A stretch of DNA of 64,000 nt from Methanosarcina sp. 2.H.T.1A.6. Its GTDB lineage: Archaea; Halobacteriota; Methanosarcinia; Methanosarcinales; Methanosarcinaceae. Below the pieces are notes generated by a model. It saw only the letters and a list, made by a program, of their open reading frames with translations, was not told the DNA's origin and did no database searches. The stretch spans positions 142,988-206,987 of the forward strand of contig NZ_JJOY01000024.1 of assembly GCF_000979455.1 (NCBI RefSeq), in the 5' to 3' direction. How positions within the stretch are numbered: position 1 is the stretch's first letter; every line of letters begins with the position of its first letter. Shown piece after piece: positions 27,545-36,643 of this stretch. The translations under genes were made by a program, and so were the position numbers.

Positions 27545-28843
27545 ATGCGTATTGTACAGGTACTCATTCCGGAAGGGAAGCGGGAGCCAGTACTGGCTGT
27601 GCTTGACGACGAAAAGATCGACTATGCGGTGTGGGATGAAACGGGAAGAGGGGAATTCGAAGCCCTGGTCCAGTTCCCCATACCTCCTATCGGCGTCGAA
27701 CCGGTGATGGCCAGGCTGCGTGAGGCGGGAATCAGTGAGAACGCTTATACAATCGTCCTGTCACCCGAGACGGTTGTTTCCTCACGTTTAGAAGCGTTAA
27801 AGAAACGTTATTCCGGACTTCGCATTTCTCGGGAAGAACTCATAGCACGTGCGGAAGATCTCGCACCTGCCACTTCTACATTTCTTGCTTTCCTTGTTCT
27901 AAGCACTATTATCGCTACGGGAGGGCTGCTGCTTGACTCTGCTGCAACAATCATAGGGGCAATGGTCGTTGCCCCGCTCATGGGCCCGGCAATCTCCGCC
28001 AGCGTCGGGACAGTCATCAATGAGCGGGAACTTGCCTCCCGTGGGGTAAAACTACAGGTGGGAGGGCTCCTGCTTGCAATCGCAGTTGCTGCCGTGATAG
28101 GTGCAATCATGAAGGGAACGCTGCTTTTGCCGCCGGCACTCGATATCCGTGAAATAGGCCAGATTGCCGAACGTACCAGCCCGAATTTCCTGTCCCTCTT
28201 CCTTGCACTGGGCTCAGGACTTGCCGGTGCCATAAGCATTATGCGGGGCTCCGGGTCTACCCTTGTGGGAGTGGCAATTGCCGTGGCCCTCGTCCCCCCG
28301 GCCGCAACATCGGGGCTCGGGCTTGCCTGGGGATTCTACGGCGTGGCGATAACAGCGGCTGTACTGGTGCTCGTGAACCTGCTGACCATCAACGTATCTG
28401 CCCTCATCCTGTTCTGGCTTTCCGGCTTTCGTCCTGCTGAGGAAAAGGCTGTTGGTAGTGCCCGCGCCGCGGTGATCTCACGCGCAGCAGTCCTCGTAAT
28501 TTTAATCGCCCTCCTCTCCGTAGTTCTCGCCCTTGTCACTTACACCTCCTTCCAGGCCTCTCTGGTTAAACAGCAGGTTGACCAGGAGCTGTGGGATATG
28601 TTCGAAGAACCTGAGTATGTAGAAGCTGGGATTGGACGGAGTGAGGCTATAAACGTCAAATATACACCCTCAGACCTCCTGCTGGATGAACCGGTAAAAG
28701 TAGGTTTTTTAGTGGGGTATCAAGCCGGGGGAGAAATTCCTCCGGATATCGCCACAGTAGCTAGCGAACGATTGAAAGAGACCACCGGCAAAGACGTTGA
28801 AGTCACTATCGGCTTCGTCGTGGCTCAGCAGATCGCTACCTAA
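27545..28843 (+). CDS. TIGR00341/DUF389 membrane protein, copy 2
   Basis: A tandem paralogue of the preceding gene with the same length of 432 residues. The N-terminal and membrane domains differ by scattered conservative changes, while the last about 80 residues diverge clearly (for example RSEAINVKYTPSDLLLDEP against GESIEVSYGPSDFLFGKP). The 365-base spacer is not similar to the upstream region of copy 1, so each copy has its own promoter. The pattern suggests duplication followed by specialisation of the C-terminal soluble domain, or gene conversion of the rest. Confidence 0.9.
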   Translation: MRIVQVLIPEGKREPVLAVLDDEKIDYAVWDETGRGEFEALVQFPIPPIGVEPVMARLREAGISENAYTIVLSPETVVSSRLEALKKRYSGLRISREELIARAEDLAPATSTFLAFLVLSTIIATGGLLLDSAATIIGAMVVAPLMGPAISASVGTVINERELASRGVKLQVGGLLLAIAVAAVIGAIMKGTLLLPPALDIREIGQIAERTSPNFLSLFLALGSGLAGAISIMRGSGSTLVGVAIAVALVPPAATSGLGLAWGFYGVAITAAVLVLVNLLTINVSALILFWLSGFRPAEEKAVGSARAAVISRAAVLVILIALLSVVLALVTYTSFQASLVKQQVDQELWDMFEEPEYVEAGIGRSEAINVKYTPSDLLLDEPVKVGFLVGYQAGGEIPPDIATVASERLKETTGKDVEVTIGFVVAQQIAT

Positions 28844-29122
28844 GCTTTACGGGGCACCCTCTCCCCGGAAGTTTCCTTTTTTTGCCTGCCCTCTATATCT
28901 CCTGTATCCGAAAACCGGAACACCTTACCTGCCAAAAAAAATGAGACTCTCCTGAAAACAGCTGCATGAGGAAGGGGAATCCTGCTCAGGCGGTTAAAAT
29001 ATTGCCGATACCAATACAAATTATTTTGAAAAACTTATAACGATTCACGCCCTTCAGCCCTGTATAAACCTGGATATAATTGACTAAAAACGGCTAGAAA
29101 GACTAAACTGCTGGGTGTATAT

Positions 29123-30094
29123 ATGAATGAACTGAATATTCGGGAAGCCGACCGGCTGGAAATAACAGTTTTTATGGACAATTATACGGATATGCTGTTA
29201 GTAGAAAGCACAGGTGTATACAAACGACCGCAGATACCTTTACCGCAAATCCTTCTCGCCGAACACGGGCTTTCCTGTTTAATCAAAGTTTATGCAGGGG
29301 CTGAGGAACATACCGTGCTGATGGATGCAGCCATAACTCCTGCCTGCCTTTTGAATAATATAGAACTTTTGAAGGCTGATCCCGGCAGCATCGAAGTCGT
29401 TGTCCTGAGCCACGGACACCCTGACCATTTTCTCGGGCTTGTCGGGCTCTTGAAGCTCATAAGTGAGAAAAGGGATAAAGGAGCCACACCTGGAATTCCG
29501 CTGATTCTTCATCCAGACGCCTTTCTTGAACGCCGCCTGAATATTCCTGCAATCGGGCGCCCGGTTCCAATACCTGTACTCAACGAAGATGTTATGAAAG
29601 AAGCCGGAGCTGTTCCCGTAAAGTCCGAAAAAGCTTTTCCGATTGCTAACGGCCTTATCCACACAACTGGAGAGATTGAGCGCAAAATCCCATTTGAAAA
29701 AGGATTCCCCCGGGCTGAGGCAAAGGTTGACGGAAACTGGATAACTGACCCTTTCCGGGATGACCAGGGACTTGTGATAAAATTGAAGGGAAAAGGGCTT
29801 GTTGTCATCAGTGGCTGTGCCCATGCAGGGATTATCAATACCGTAGAACATGCAAAGAAAATAACAGGCACAGATAAGGTCCATGCAGTCCTGGGAGGTT
29901 TTCACTTGACAGGGCAGCTCTTTGACCCCATCATCCAGCCCACCATTGACCAAATGAAACGCATCAACCCCGATTATGTCGTGCCCATGCACTGCACAGG
30001 CTGGAAAGCAATAAACCGATTTGCCGAAGAGATGCCGGGGAAATTTTTGCTCAATACGGTCGGCACTACCTATTTATTTGGTGAGAATTTTTAA
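29123..30094 (+). CDS. MBL-fold metallohydrolase (COG1237, dihydropterin-RFAP synthase-like)
   Basis: A 323-residue metallo-beta-lactamase-fold protein. Its zinc motif is VLSHGHPDHFLGLVGL (near 94-109), with further ligands in ISGCAHAGIINTVEHA and MHCTGWKA. Its layout matches COG1237, which includes the methanopterin-pathway enzyme making 7,8-dihydropterin-6-methyl-4-(ribofuranosyl)aminobenzene phosphate. That substrate assignment is family-level inference, attractive in a methanogen. ATG 29123 opens the frame, shortly after a TATA-like TATATA. Confidence 0.85.
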   Translation: MNELNIREADRLEITVFMDNYTDMLLVESTGVYKRPQIPLPQILLAEHGLSCLIKVYAGAEEHTVLMDAAITPACLLNNIELLKADPGSIEVVVLSHGHPDHFLGLVGLLKLISEKRDKGATPGIPLILHPDAFLERRLNIPAIGRPVPIPVLNEDVMKEAGAVPVKSEKAFPIANGLIHTTGEIERKIPFEKGFPRAEAKVDGNWITDPFRDDQGLVIKLKGKGLVVISGCAHAGIINTVEHAKKITGTDKVHAVLGGFHLTGQLFDPIIQPTIDQMKRINPDYVVPMHCTGWKAINRFAEEMPGKFLLNTVGTTYLFGENF

Positions 30095-30181
30095 TTTGAT
30101 CGTGGAACTCTTTAAGTTGATGGCGAAAATCTTTAAGTTGAGAAGCCGAATAAGGAAAAAAATCCGGCTCTTTAACGACCT

Positions 30182-30514
30182 TCAGTGCCCTATTAGAATA
30201 GCCGCAAAAAATGCAATCATCAAACATAAGAAAGTAAAGACGAGAGCAAGGATTGACTTTATCTCTTCTTCTTTTGGCATCCGATAAGGCTTTCCATTCA
30301 CATATATTAGGTAAAGTACGGCTGTTGAGACTGGCACTGTCCAGAAAAAGTACTTGGTCTCATCATAAGATACCACCTCAGTTGCAGTCATCATGGTTAA
30401 TGCAATCATCAACCAGCCTATGATGATATAAATTCTGATGACTGTTTTCTTTTTCACAGAAATAAATTTAGAGCTACTGCTACGGTATTGGTTCTGAGTT
30501 TTCGGACCTGTCAA
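30182..30514 (-). CDS. Hypothetical three-span membrane protein
   Basis: A 110-residue protein. A polar, basic N-terminus (about 1-25) is followed by three hydrophobic segments: IYIIIGWLMIALTMM, FFWTVPVSTAVLYLIYV and LALVFTFLCLMIAFFAAIL, with a KEEE-containing loop before the last. No family is recognised. It lies downstream of DUF2284 on the same strand (59-base gap) and could be its operon partner. Confidence 0.65.
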   Translation of the reverse strand: MTGPKTQNQYRSSSSKFISVKKKTVIRIYIIIGWLMIALTMMTATEVVSYDETKYFFWTVPVSTAVLYLIYVNGKPYRMPKEEEIKSILALVFTFLCLMIAFFAAILIGH

Positions 30515-30573
30515 CTGTGCAACACCCTAATTTAATATAAGGACCTGGGTTTAAAACTGTTTCTTTCCCGGCT

Positions 30574-31212
30574 TCAGTCGATCAGGAGGATGGACATCGG
30601 TTCAGGCTGCCCTTTGATAGGAAACACTATGGGCATTTCTGCTTCTGCCGCCGTCTTTTTCATATTGATTCCTACAGCATGTTCCGGGATCCTTGCCATA
30701 TTTGAGTGGAGGCAGGTTCCCTTTTCCACGTTGCACTTCTCACAGAGCCTGCAAGAACCGTTAACAAAGGCAACTGCAAAGGTAAAACCTTCGTTAAAAG
30801 CTGCTTTTTCCAGCTCAAGCATTGAGAGTAGCATTTTTTTGCTGTAGTCAAAATAATCGGACCAGAATTTTCCTGCTTTTTCCCTTGTTTCGTCAGATTC
30901 GGCAGGGTCAAGCCAGGTCTTATAAGGGGCTTTTGCTATCTCTGTATCTGCAACTGCAGGAGACCGGAATTTGACAAGCAGGGCATACCTGTACTCTTTA
31001 AGTATCTCCCGAAACTCGTCAACAGTAGGTACGTGCGGTGGGCAGGTCAGTTTTTTTCCGTACCCTATACACCCTCTGCATTTTAAGACCACTCTTTTCT
31101 CTACAAAGACCTGATAGGTGGGAATTATCTTTGCGTCAACAGCCTCCAGCTCAAGGGCTTTTTTCACAAGGAACTCAAGTTCTTCGGGGTTTATATCTCG
31201 AAACGACATCAT
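30574..31212 (-). CDS. DUF2284 predicted metal-binding protein
   Basis: A 212-residue protein of DUF2284 (COG5423-like). Cys-rich blocks CRGCIGYGKKLTCPPHVPT (about 50-68) and CRLCEKCNVEKGTC (about 157-170) are the expected metal or Fe-S ligands. The reaction is unknown. Starts at 31212 and 31209 are adjacent Met codons. Confidence 0.87.
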   Translation of the reverse strand: MMSFRDINPEELEFLVKKALELEAVDAKIIPTYQVFVEKRVVLKCRGCIGYGKKLTCPPHVPTVDEFREILKEYRYALLVKFRSPAVADTEIAKAPYKTWLDPAESDETREKAGKFWSDYFDYSKKMLLSMLELEKAAFNEGFTFAVAFVNGSCRLCEKCNVEKGTCLHSNMARIPEHAVGINMKKTAAEAEMPIVFPIKGQPEPMSILLID

Positions 31213-31912
31213 ATTCCCTTCTCAAAACCTATTGTTCACTCAAAGGCAGACATATGAGTTATTCATCTCTTCGCCATTTTACCTGAAGATTGGATACTAC
31301 TTAACTTTTTTCAAATACTTTTGTTCTCCCGATTTTTGTTTCACTGAATGTCTGTTCTGTTTTCCCGATTTTTGATTTTTCAGATGTTATGCGATTTTTG
31401 ATTCATGGACTTACTTCTAATTTTTTTATCAACCTGTAACCGCAAACTTTCCCGAAAATTCATGGTTCGATGCACGTATAACAATCGTGTATATAATTAA
31501 TACCAAGTAGCAACAAAGTAAACAAAAGTATTAAATATTAGTTAGTCGTATAGATAAGTGTCTCTACCCGACAGACGCAAATATAAAATCGCCTCCTAAA
31601 TCGTCGAAAGCACCTGAAACTCCTTTTTTGCCCCTACCTGAGAATAAACGGGTAGGGGTCAAGGGTGCAAAACTCAGGGAAAAATGATATAGAAAAGCAT
31701 TCCGGCAGCAGAGTTTTTTTCTGTATTTTCGGTTTTCAAATTTCCAGGAAGAATCAATAGTCTCTAGTTAAGGATATAGAAATATAACTTCGATTTAGCA
31801 TGCTTCGTCAAAAATACAAAATGACGAACAAATCAGGTGTTTCAGCCAAAAAAACGGGGTCTTGATAACAAGTTAATGATTGAAAATTGTGCCAGCGAGT
31901 ACTATTCGATAG
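31213..31912. other. 700-base gap with an inverted repeat
   Basis: No gene is supportable. A dyad TTCGTCA (31804-31810) / TGACGAA (31822-31828) with an AT-rich loop lies about 85-110 bases beyond the 3' end of the FGE-like gene. It may be a terminator or regulator site. A second GC-rich stretch (31640-31680) shows no pairing I trust. Confidence 0.35.
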
Positions 31913-32812
31913 TTATACTTCCCTGACCACCCTGAATCCCAGGCTGTTAAGCCTCCGATCCTGCGCCGCAAAAAGCCTTTCAGCCGACCTGCAGCATCCG
32001 GCATTTCCGTTCCAGCCTCCGCCCCTCCTTATTCGTACAGGAACCGATATACCTGGGAAGTGACTCTCCCATGCCCGGCCGTCTGAAGGCGCCCCTTTGT
32101 AGCTGATGTGGTACTCATCCTGTACCCACTCCCCTACGTTTCCGTAGATATCATAAAGTCCCCAGGGATTTGGCTTTTTCAAACCTACAGGGTGAGTTTC
32201 AAGCCCGGAGTTCTCGAGAAACCAGGCATATTCTGTGAGTTTGGATTCGCAGTCACCGAAAAAGTGGCTGCCTGTGGTTCCTGCCCTTGCTGCATATTCC
32301 CACTCGGCTTCTGTGGGGAGGCGGTAGACTGAGCTTTTTTCGCCAGTATTTTCAACGGCATTAAGTTTTCGGATAAAAACCTGTGCTTCTTCCCAGGAAA
32401 CCATTTCAACCGGGTGCTTTTCACCCTTGAAATATGAAGGAGAATTTCCCATAACTTTACTCCACTGTTCCTGCGTAACCGGATACCTGCCCAGATAAAA
32501 GGGTTTTTTTAGAGATACCCTGTGTACAGGGCTTTCCCAGAGCTTTCGGCGCTTTTCATGGGAAGGAGAACCCATATCAAATTCTCCTGCGGGTACAGGG
32601 ACAAACTCCATCCCGATTGCGTTTCTGATCAGGTTGCTTATAGTGATTGGACTGTTAATAGAGCCTGCAGCCGAACCTTCAACTGAACTGTTAGTTAGAG
32701 TGCCATCTGAGTTTTCAGTTAAATTCTCAGTTAAGTTCTCAAACGTGGGTGCAGATTCTTTTGAGCATGTACATTTTCTACAAAAGTATATGTTTGGATC
32801 CAGTGGTTTCAC
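31913..32812 (-). CDS. Formylglycine-generating enzyme (SUMF1)-like protein
   Basis: A 299-residue FGE-sulfatase-domain protein. Hallmarks are FVPVPAGEFDMGSPS, PVTQEQWSKVMG, HPVEMVSWEEAQVF, YRLPTEAEWEYAARAG, NPWGLYDIYGNVGEW and the C-terminal RRGGGWNGNAGCCRSAERL, GFRVVRE. True FGEs make formylglycine in sulfatases, but many family members act on other targets. No sulfatase is adjacent. The N-terminal 25 residues carry a CRKCTCS Cys cluster outside the fold, and a Thr/Asn/Glu-rich repeat (FENLTENLTEN) joins it to the domain. Confidence 0.87.
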   Translation of the reverse strand: MKPLDPNIYFCRKCTCSKESAPTFENLTENLTENSDGTLTNSSVEGSAAGSINSPITISNLIRNAIGMEFVPVPAGEFDMGSPSHEKRRKLWESPVHRVSLKKPFYLGRYPVTQEQWSKVMGNSPSYFKGEKHPVEMVSWEEAQVFIRKLNAVENTGEKSSVYRLPTEAEWEYAARAGTTGSHFFGDCESKLTEYAWFLENSGLETHPVGLKKPNPWGLYDIYGNVGEWVQDEYHISYKGAPSDGRAWESHFPGISVPVRIRRGGGWNGNAGCCRSAERLFAAQDRRLNSLGFRVVREV

Positions 32813-33176
32813 AGCTCCAGTGAGAATAAATCTTCTTCAGGTTGCTATTTTTTCTTCTGTTTTTTATTTCTTCCTGTTTAACATTTTATTCCGATTTTAT
32901 TTTGTTTTTCTTCTCCTTACATGATTTCCTATTTCTTTCAAATGTCGCAATTATTGGTTAACTTTTGTATATTCTTGGGTTTGTTTTCAAGAGATGTCTC
33001 TACTAGCCAACAATTAACTGTGGAGTCCTGAAATTTGAATAGACACAAATACATAGAGGATATTTATGCTCAAAAATAAACACGTTTTGGGCTCAAAAAT
33101 AAATCTTTTTAGAGATCAAAAACAAAAACGTTTTTAGGAAATATATAGAAATAACGGGCAAACTGCAGGTGAACAG

Positions 33177-33971
33177 ATGAAACAATCACTTATTAATCTC
33201 ATCCTTTTTTCTGATAGGAGAAAAGATCTTTTACTTCTCCTGAGGGAAGAGCCAAGAGATATCGATACAATCAAAGAGTTGCTCAACATAGATGCTGGCT
33301 CGATCCAGCCGCACATTAAAAAAATGATGGATGCTCACCTGATAACCGAGGTAAAGAAAGTCTACAGTCTGTCCGAAATAGGTAAAATAATAGTCGAAAA
33401 TCTGGAGCCTTTCCTGAATTCGATTGAGGTTTTTGAAGTCAATGACAAATACTGGAAGACCCGTGATTTAACCCAGATTCCCGATTTCCTTCTGAAGAGA
33501 ATTGACGAACTTGGATACTGCGAACTGCTTGAGCCTGATGCGGAACATCTGTTTGAGACCCCTAAAGCTCTCCTGGAAAAACTCCTGAGTTCAAAAGAGA
33601 TCTTTACCTTTGTATCCTACTTTCATCCGGAAGCCCCTTCCATTTATGCAGGCATTGCGGAAAATGGCACGAAGCAGGTTCTCTGCATGACAGAAAATGT
33701 TATAGAGCGCTTGTTTTCCAGTTATCCGGAAGAAGCTGACAGGCTGTCCAAAAATAAGAATTCAAAAATATTTGTCTGCCGAAAACCCGCACCTATTCCC
33801 TCAATTGTTGTAACTGACAGGCTCCTCGCGCTTAAACTTTTCGAAAATGATGGCAAATTGAGGGACCAGATACTTATAGCCACAGAGGAAAAAGCTTTAG
33901 GCTGGGGAAAGGAGCTTTTCTGGCACTGCATGCAGATGGCTGAACCACTGGAAGAAAAGCCAGGCTTTTGA
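33177..33971 (+). CDS. Winged-helix regulator with FilR1 (DUF1724) domain, second
   Basis: A 264-residue regulator with the same plan as the gene at 19413. The winged helix (LILFSDRRKDLLLLLREEPRDIDTI, given here by its first residues at 8-32) is followed by a ligand-type domain ending ALGWGKELFWHCMQMAEPLEE. Start ATG 33177 follows GCAGGTGA. It is monocistronic, with no obvious target gene next to it, and lies immediately upstream of the tnpB element. The paralogues share perhaps a third of residues by eye. Confidence 0.85.
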   Translation: MKQSLINLILFSDRRKDLLLLLREEPRDIDTIKELLNIDAGSIQPHIKKMMDAHLITEVKKVYSLSEIGKIIVENLEPFLNSIEVFEVNDKYWKTRDLTQIPDFLLKRIDELGYCELLEPDAEHLFETPKALLEKLLSSKEIFTFVSYFHPEAPSIYAGIAENGTKQVLCMTENVIERLFSSYPEEADRLSKNKNSKIFVCRKPAPIPSIVVTDRLLALKLFENDGKLRDQILIATEEKALGWGKELFWHCMQMAEPLEEKPGF

Positions 33972-34160
33972 ACTTCTTTAAAATTTCAGTTAAACCAACT
34001 TTAAAACCAACTTTAAAACCAACTTTTAAACCAGCTTTTTTTACGAAAAACGAAGGCCGACTGCCCATTACTATGTGGCGGGAGGAATGCCGTCAACTTC
34101 CGTACATTTACCATTTTTCGATAACTATTGGCTTAATATAAGTTCAAAACCTTTATATAC

Positions 34161-35426
34161 ATGATAAATATGAGAAAAGGAAGTTTATATAGGATTTATC
34201 CTGAAGAGGGCCAAAAGCAAGTGCTTGAACAGCATTTTGGTGGTGTCCGTTTTCTCTATAATAAACTTCTTCATATTAAATCTATTTTATATAGTCAGTG
34301 TGGATGTAGTATCTCAAGATCAGAACTTGATAAGCACATTCTTGTCTTAAAAGATATTTATCCGTGGTTGAAGAATGTTAATTCTCAATCTTTGCAACAG
34401 GCAAACAAAAACTTAGATACTGCTTATCAGCGTTTTTTTAAAGGATTGGGGGATTATCCAGCTGAGAAATTAAAGAAAAAACAACATTTCTCATTTCAGG
34501 TTCCTTAACATTATAAAATTAACTTAACTACTTCTGAGATCTTTCTACCCATTATTGGCTGGATTAAAATCAATATACATAGACCCCTTTTTGAACCTGA
34601 ATTCTTTGAAACTCATATCAAAACAACTACCATTAATAACGAACTCATATTTGAGAAGGATCTTAATTCAGAATTCTTAAGAACTGCTACCGTTTCCAGA
34701 ACATCAGCCGGAAGATACCACATTAGCATCTTAACCGAGGATCTGAATAAATATCCGGTAACTCAACAATATTCCGAATCAACTCTTGTAGGCGTTGATG
34801 TTGGTATCAAGACATTTGCAGCCATATCTACAGGGGAGAAAATTGAGAATCCCAGGTTTCTTAATAAGTCTATAAAGAAAATTAAAATGCTACAAAAAAG
34901 AGTCACTAGAAAGGTTAAAGGTTCTAAAAACCGGAAGAAAGCTGTTAAGAAACTTGCAAAACAACATCAATTAGTTTCAAACCAGAGAAATAATTTTCAG
35001 CATAAAGTTTCATTGTCACTAATACGCGAAAACCAAGCAGTTGCAATTGAAACTTTAAATATAAAAGGTATGATTAAGAATCACAAATTAGATCAAACTG
35101 TGGCTGATTCTGCATGGTACAGTTTTGTAACAAAGTTGGAATATAAGGCTCAATGGTTTGGCAAGACCATTTTGAAGATTGGAATGTTTGAACCATCTTC
35201 TAAAAATTGTCATGTTTGCGGATACCATAATTCTGAATTAACTTTAAAGGATAGAGAATGGTTTTGTCCTTCTTGTAATACAAACCATGACAGAGATATT
35301 AATGCAGCCATCAACATTAAACAATTTGCAATTAATAATCTAATCACCTCTGGAACAGAGGGTAGAGCCTGCGGAGTTATTCTCAAAAGAGAGAGCCGTG
35401 AAGCAGGATGCCCGTCATTTCAATGA
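34161..35426 (+). pseudogene. tnpB: IS605/IS1341-type tnpB interrupted by one stop codon
   Basis: A near-complete TnpB RNA-guided nuclease gene. The N-terminal part (34161-34505, RKGSLYRIYPEEGQKQVLEQ) is cut by TAA at 34506-34508. The same frame then stays open to 35426. RuvC-I (VGVDVGIKTFAAIS), RuvC-II (AIETLNIKGM), a C4 zinc ribbon (CHVCG, then CPSCN) and RuvC-III (HDRDINAAINI) are all present. One nonsense change therefore separates it from an intact gene. TAA cannot be read as pyrrolysine. A second product from ATG 34887 would lack RuvC-I. No tnpA is present. Confidence 0.88.
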
Positions 35427-35438
35427 TGGGTAGTTCAC
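35402..35438 (+). mobile_element. Right end of the tnpB element
   Basis: AGCAGGATG, then CCCGTCATT, a TCA loop and AATGATGGG, followed by TAGTTCAC. A terminal hairpin followed by the cleavage tetranucleotide region is typical of IS200/IS605 right ends, and this stretch also encodes the end of TnpB and the likely omega-RNA 3' part. Confidence 0.65.
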
Positions 35439-35457
35439 TCTGACCTTCCTCAACGTT

Positions 35458-35598
35458 TCATTCTGTATTTTTATGAATTCTGACTTCTTCGCATTTGCAG
35501 TAAATCATCTGAATTTTCAGTCCTTTGTTATCAATTTCAGGTTCATGAGGCACATAAGCAAACCCATAAATGCTCCCAATTTTTGCCCATACCTGCAC
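35458..35598 (-). pseudogene. Truncated 3' gene fragment beside the tnpB element
   Basis: On the minus strand a frame reads VQVWAKIGSIYGFAYVPHEP, continues to IQMIYCKCEEVRIHKNTE and stops at 35458. The composition looks like real protein, but there is a stop just upstream (about 35658) and no ATG. It may be the end of a gene damaged by the insertion, or a small GTG-started protein of 46 residues. The family is unknown. Confidence 0.3.
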
Positions 35599-35907
35599 CT
35601 GGGGATGTAAACTTAAAAGAGTTTTTCCGAAAAATACCCAGACTGCGGGAAACAGTTAATAGCAAAAAAGGTGTACGAGTCTGTAGAAGATCAAAGGTCG
35701 GAAAAGTTATCAAGATTGACTTAAAAGTTAATAAAATAAACTTAAAGGTTGACCGAATGGATTAAAGGATTAATCAAATAAAGATTCAAATAAAGATTCA
35801 AATAAAGATTAATGGACTGTTCTGACCAGAATAATGTTTATGCAATGTGAAAATGGGCAGATAAGAAGTAAAAACTGCAGATTAAAAATGAAATAAGGAG
35901 ACAGGTT

Positions 35908-36534
35908 ATGAAGCTCTGGTTGCTCAAAGCCGCAGGCACTTTAGAAGACGAAGAAATAATTCGGGAGGACAGCGTGGTTACCATCGGGTGGTCCGAGTTC
36001 TCTGATTTATCGAATATTAAAAACGAAGAGCAGGTAAAAAAACTCATACTCGAAAAATATCCCGGCATGCGAGGAGATCGTTCCGGAACCTGGGCAGAGG
36101 ATATCTGCTCTTTCATTACAAAAATAAAAAAAGGAGACCTTGTAGCAGTCCCCCTCAAGACCAAAAATGAGGTGCTGATCGGAAAGATTTCCGGGGACTA
36201 CGAATACAGGCAGCTCAGTGACTTTATCAGCCATATAAGGAGGGTCAGGTGGCTCAAAACCCTTCCAAAAGGGGCCTTTGAAGAAGAATATAATGTGGAC
36301 TTTAACTCCCCTGAAGCTCTCCTCCTGATAAAAGCAGACCCTGCAAAGCTATCAGATTTCATAGAAACAAAAAGCCTGGGAGCTCTCATCGAAGAAATGA
36401 GCTTTGCCCTTGAAGATCTGGAGTTCCTGAGGGAGCAGATGCTTGACATGGTCTACAGGCTGGCTGAAACCGAAGAAATACCTGAAGTCCGGAAAATAGC
36501 CGCAGAAATGGAAAAGATGCTGAGAGAAAAATGA
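35908..36534 (+). CDS. EVE/Mrr-N-like (PUA-fold) domain protein
   Basis: A 208-residue protein. The first 130 residues (MKLWLLKAAGTLEDEE, VVTIGWSEFSDLS, KKGDLVAVPLKTKNEVLIGKI, YRQLSDFISHIRRVRWL) resemble the EVE-like domain found before Mrr or DUF-type restriction nucleases, where it reads modified bases. The C-terminal about 70 residues are helical and charged; no nuclease motif is present. A strong ribosome site (AAGGAGAC) lies before ATG 35908. It could be a modified-DNA/RNA reader or a restriction protein that has lost its nuclease. Family identification is by pattern and is moderate. Confidence 0.6.
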   Translation: MKLWLLKAAGTLEDEEIIREDSVVTIGWSEFSDLSNIKNEEQVKKLILEKYPGMRGDRSGTWAEDICSFITKIKKGDLVAVPLKTKNEVLIGKISGDYEYRQLSDFISHIRRVRWLKTLPKGAFEEEYNVDFNSPEALLLIKADPAKLSDFIETKSLGALIEEMSFALEDLEFLREQMLDMVYRLAETEEIPEVRKIAAEMEKMLREK

Positions 36535-36643
36535 TTTAATGAGGGATTGGGAAAAGGGTCAAAAAGAAAAGGCAATGATTGCATATAATATGCCATTGCT
36601 TTTCCTATCATCGCCGTGGCGGTGTTAACTCCATTTCTCATCC

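Noticed and set aside
34506..34508. Stop in tnpB as a pyrrolysine codon
   Set aside because: The codon is TAA, and pyrrolysine is inserted at TAG.
35583..35765. 60-codon Lys-rich plus-strand frame
   Set aside because: Ends in a tandem repeat, has no ribosome site, and overlaps a more protein-like minus-strand fragment.
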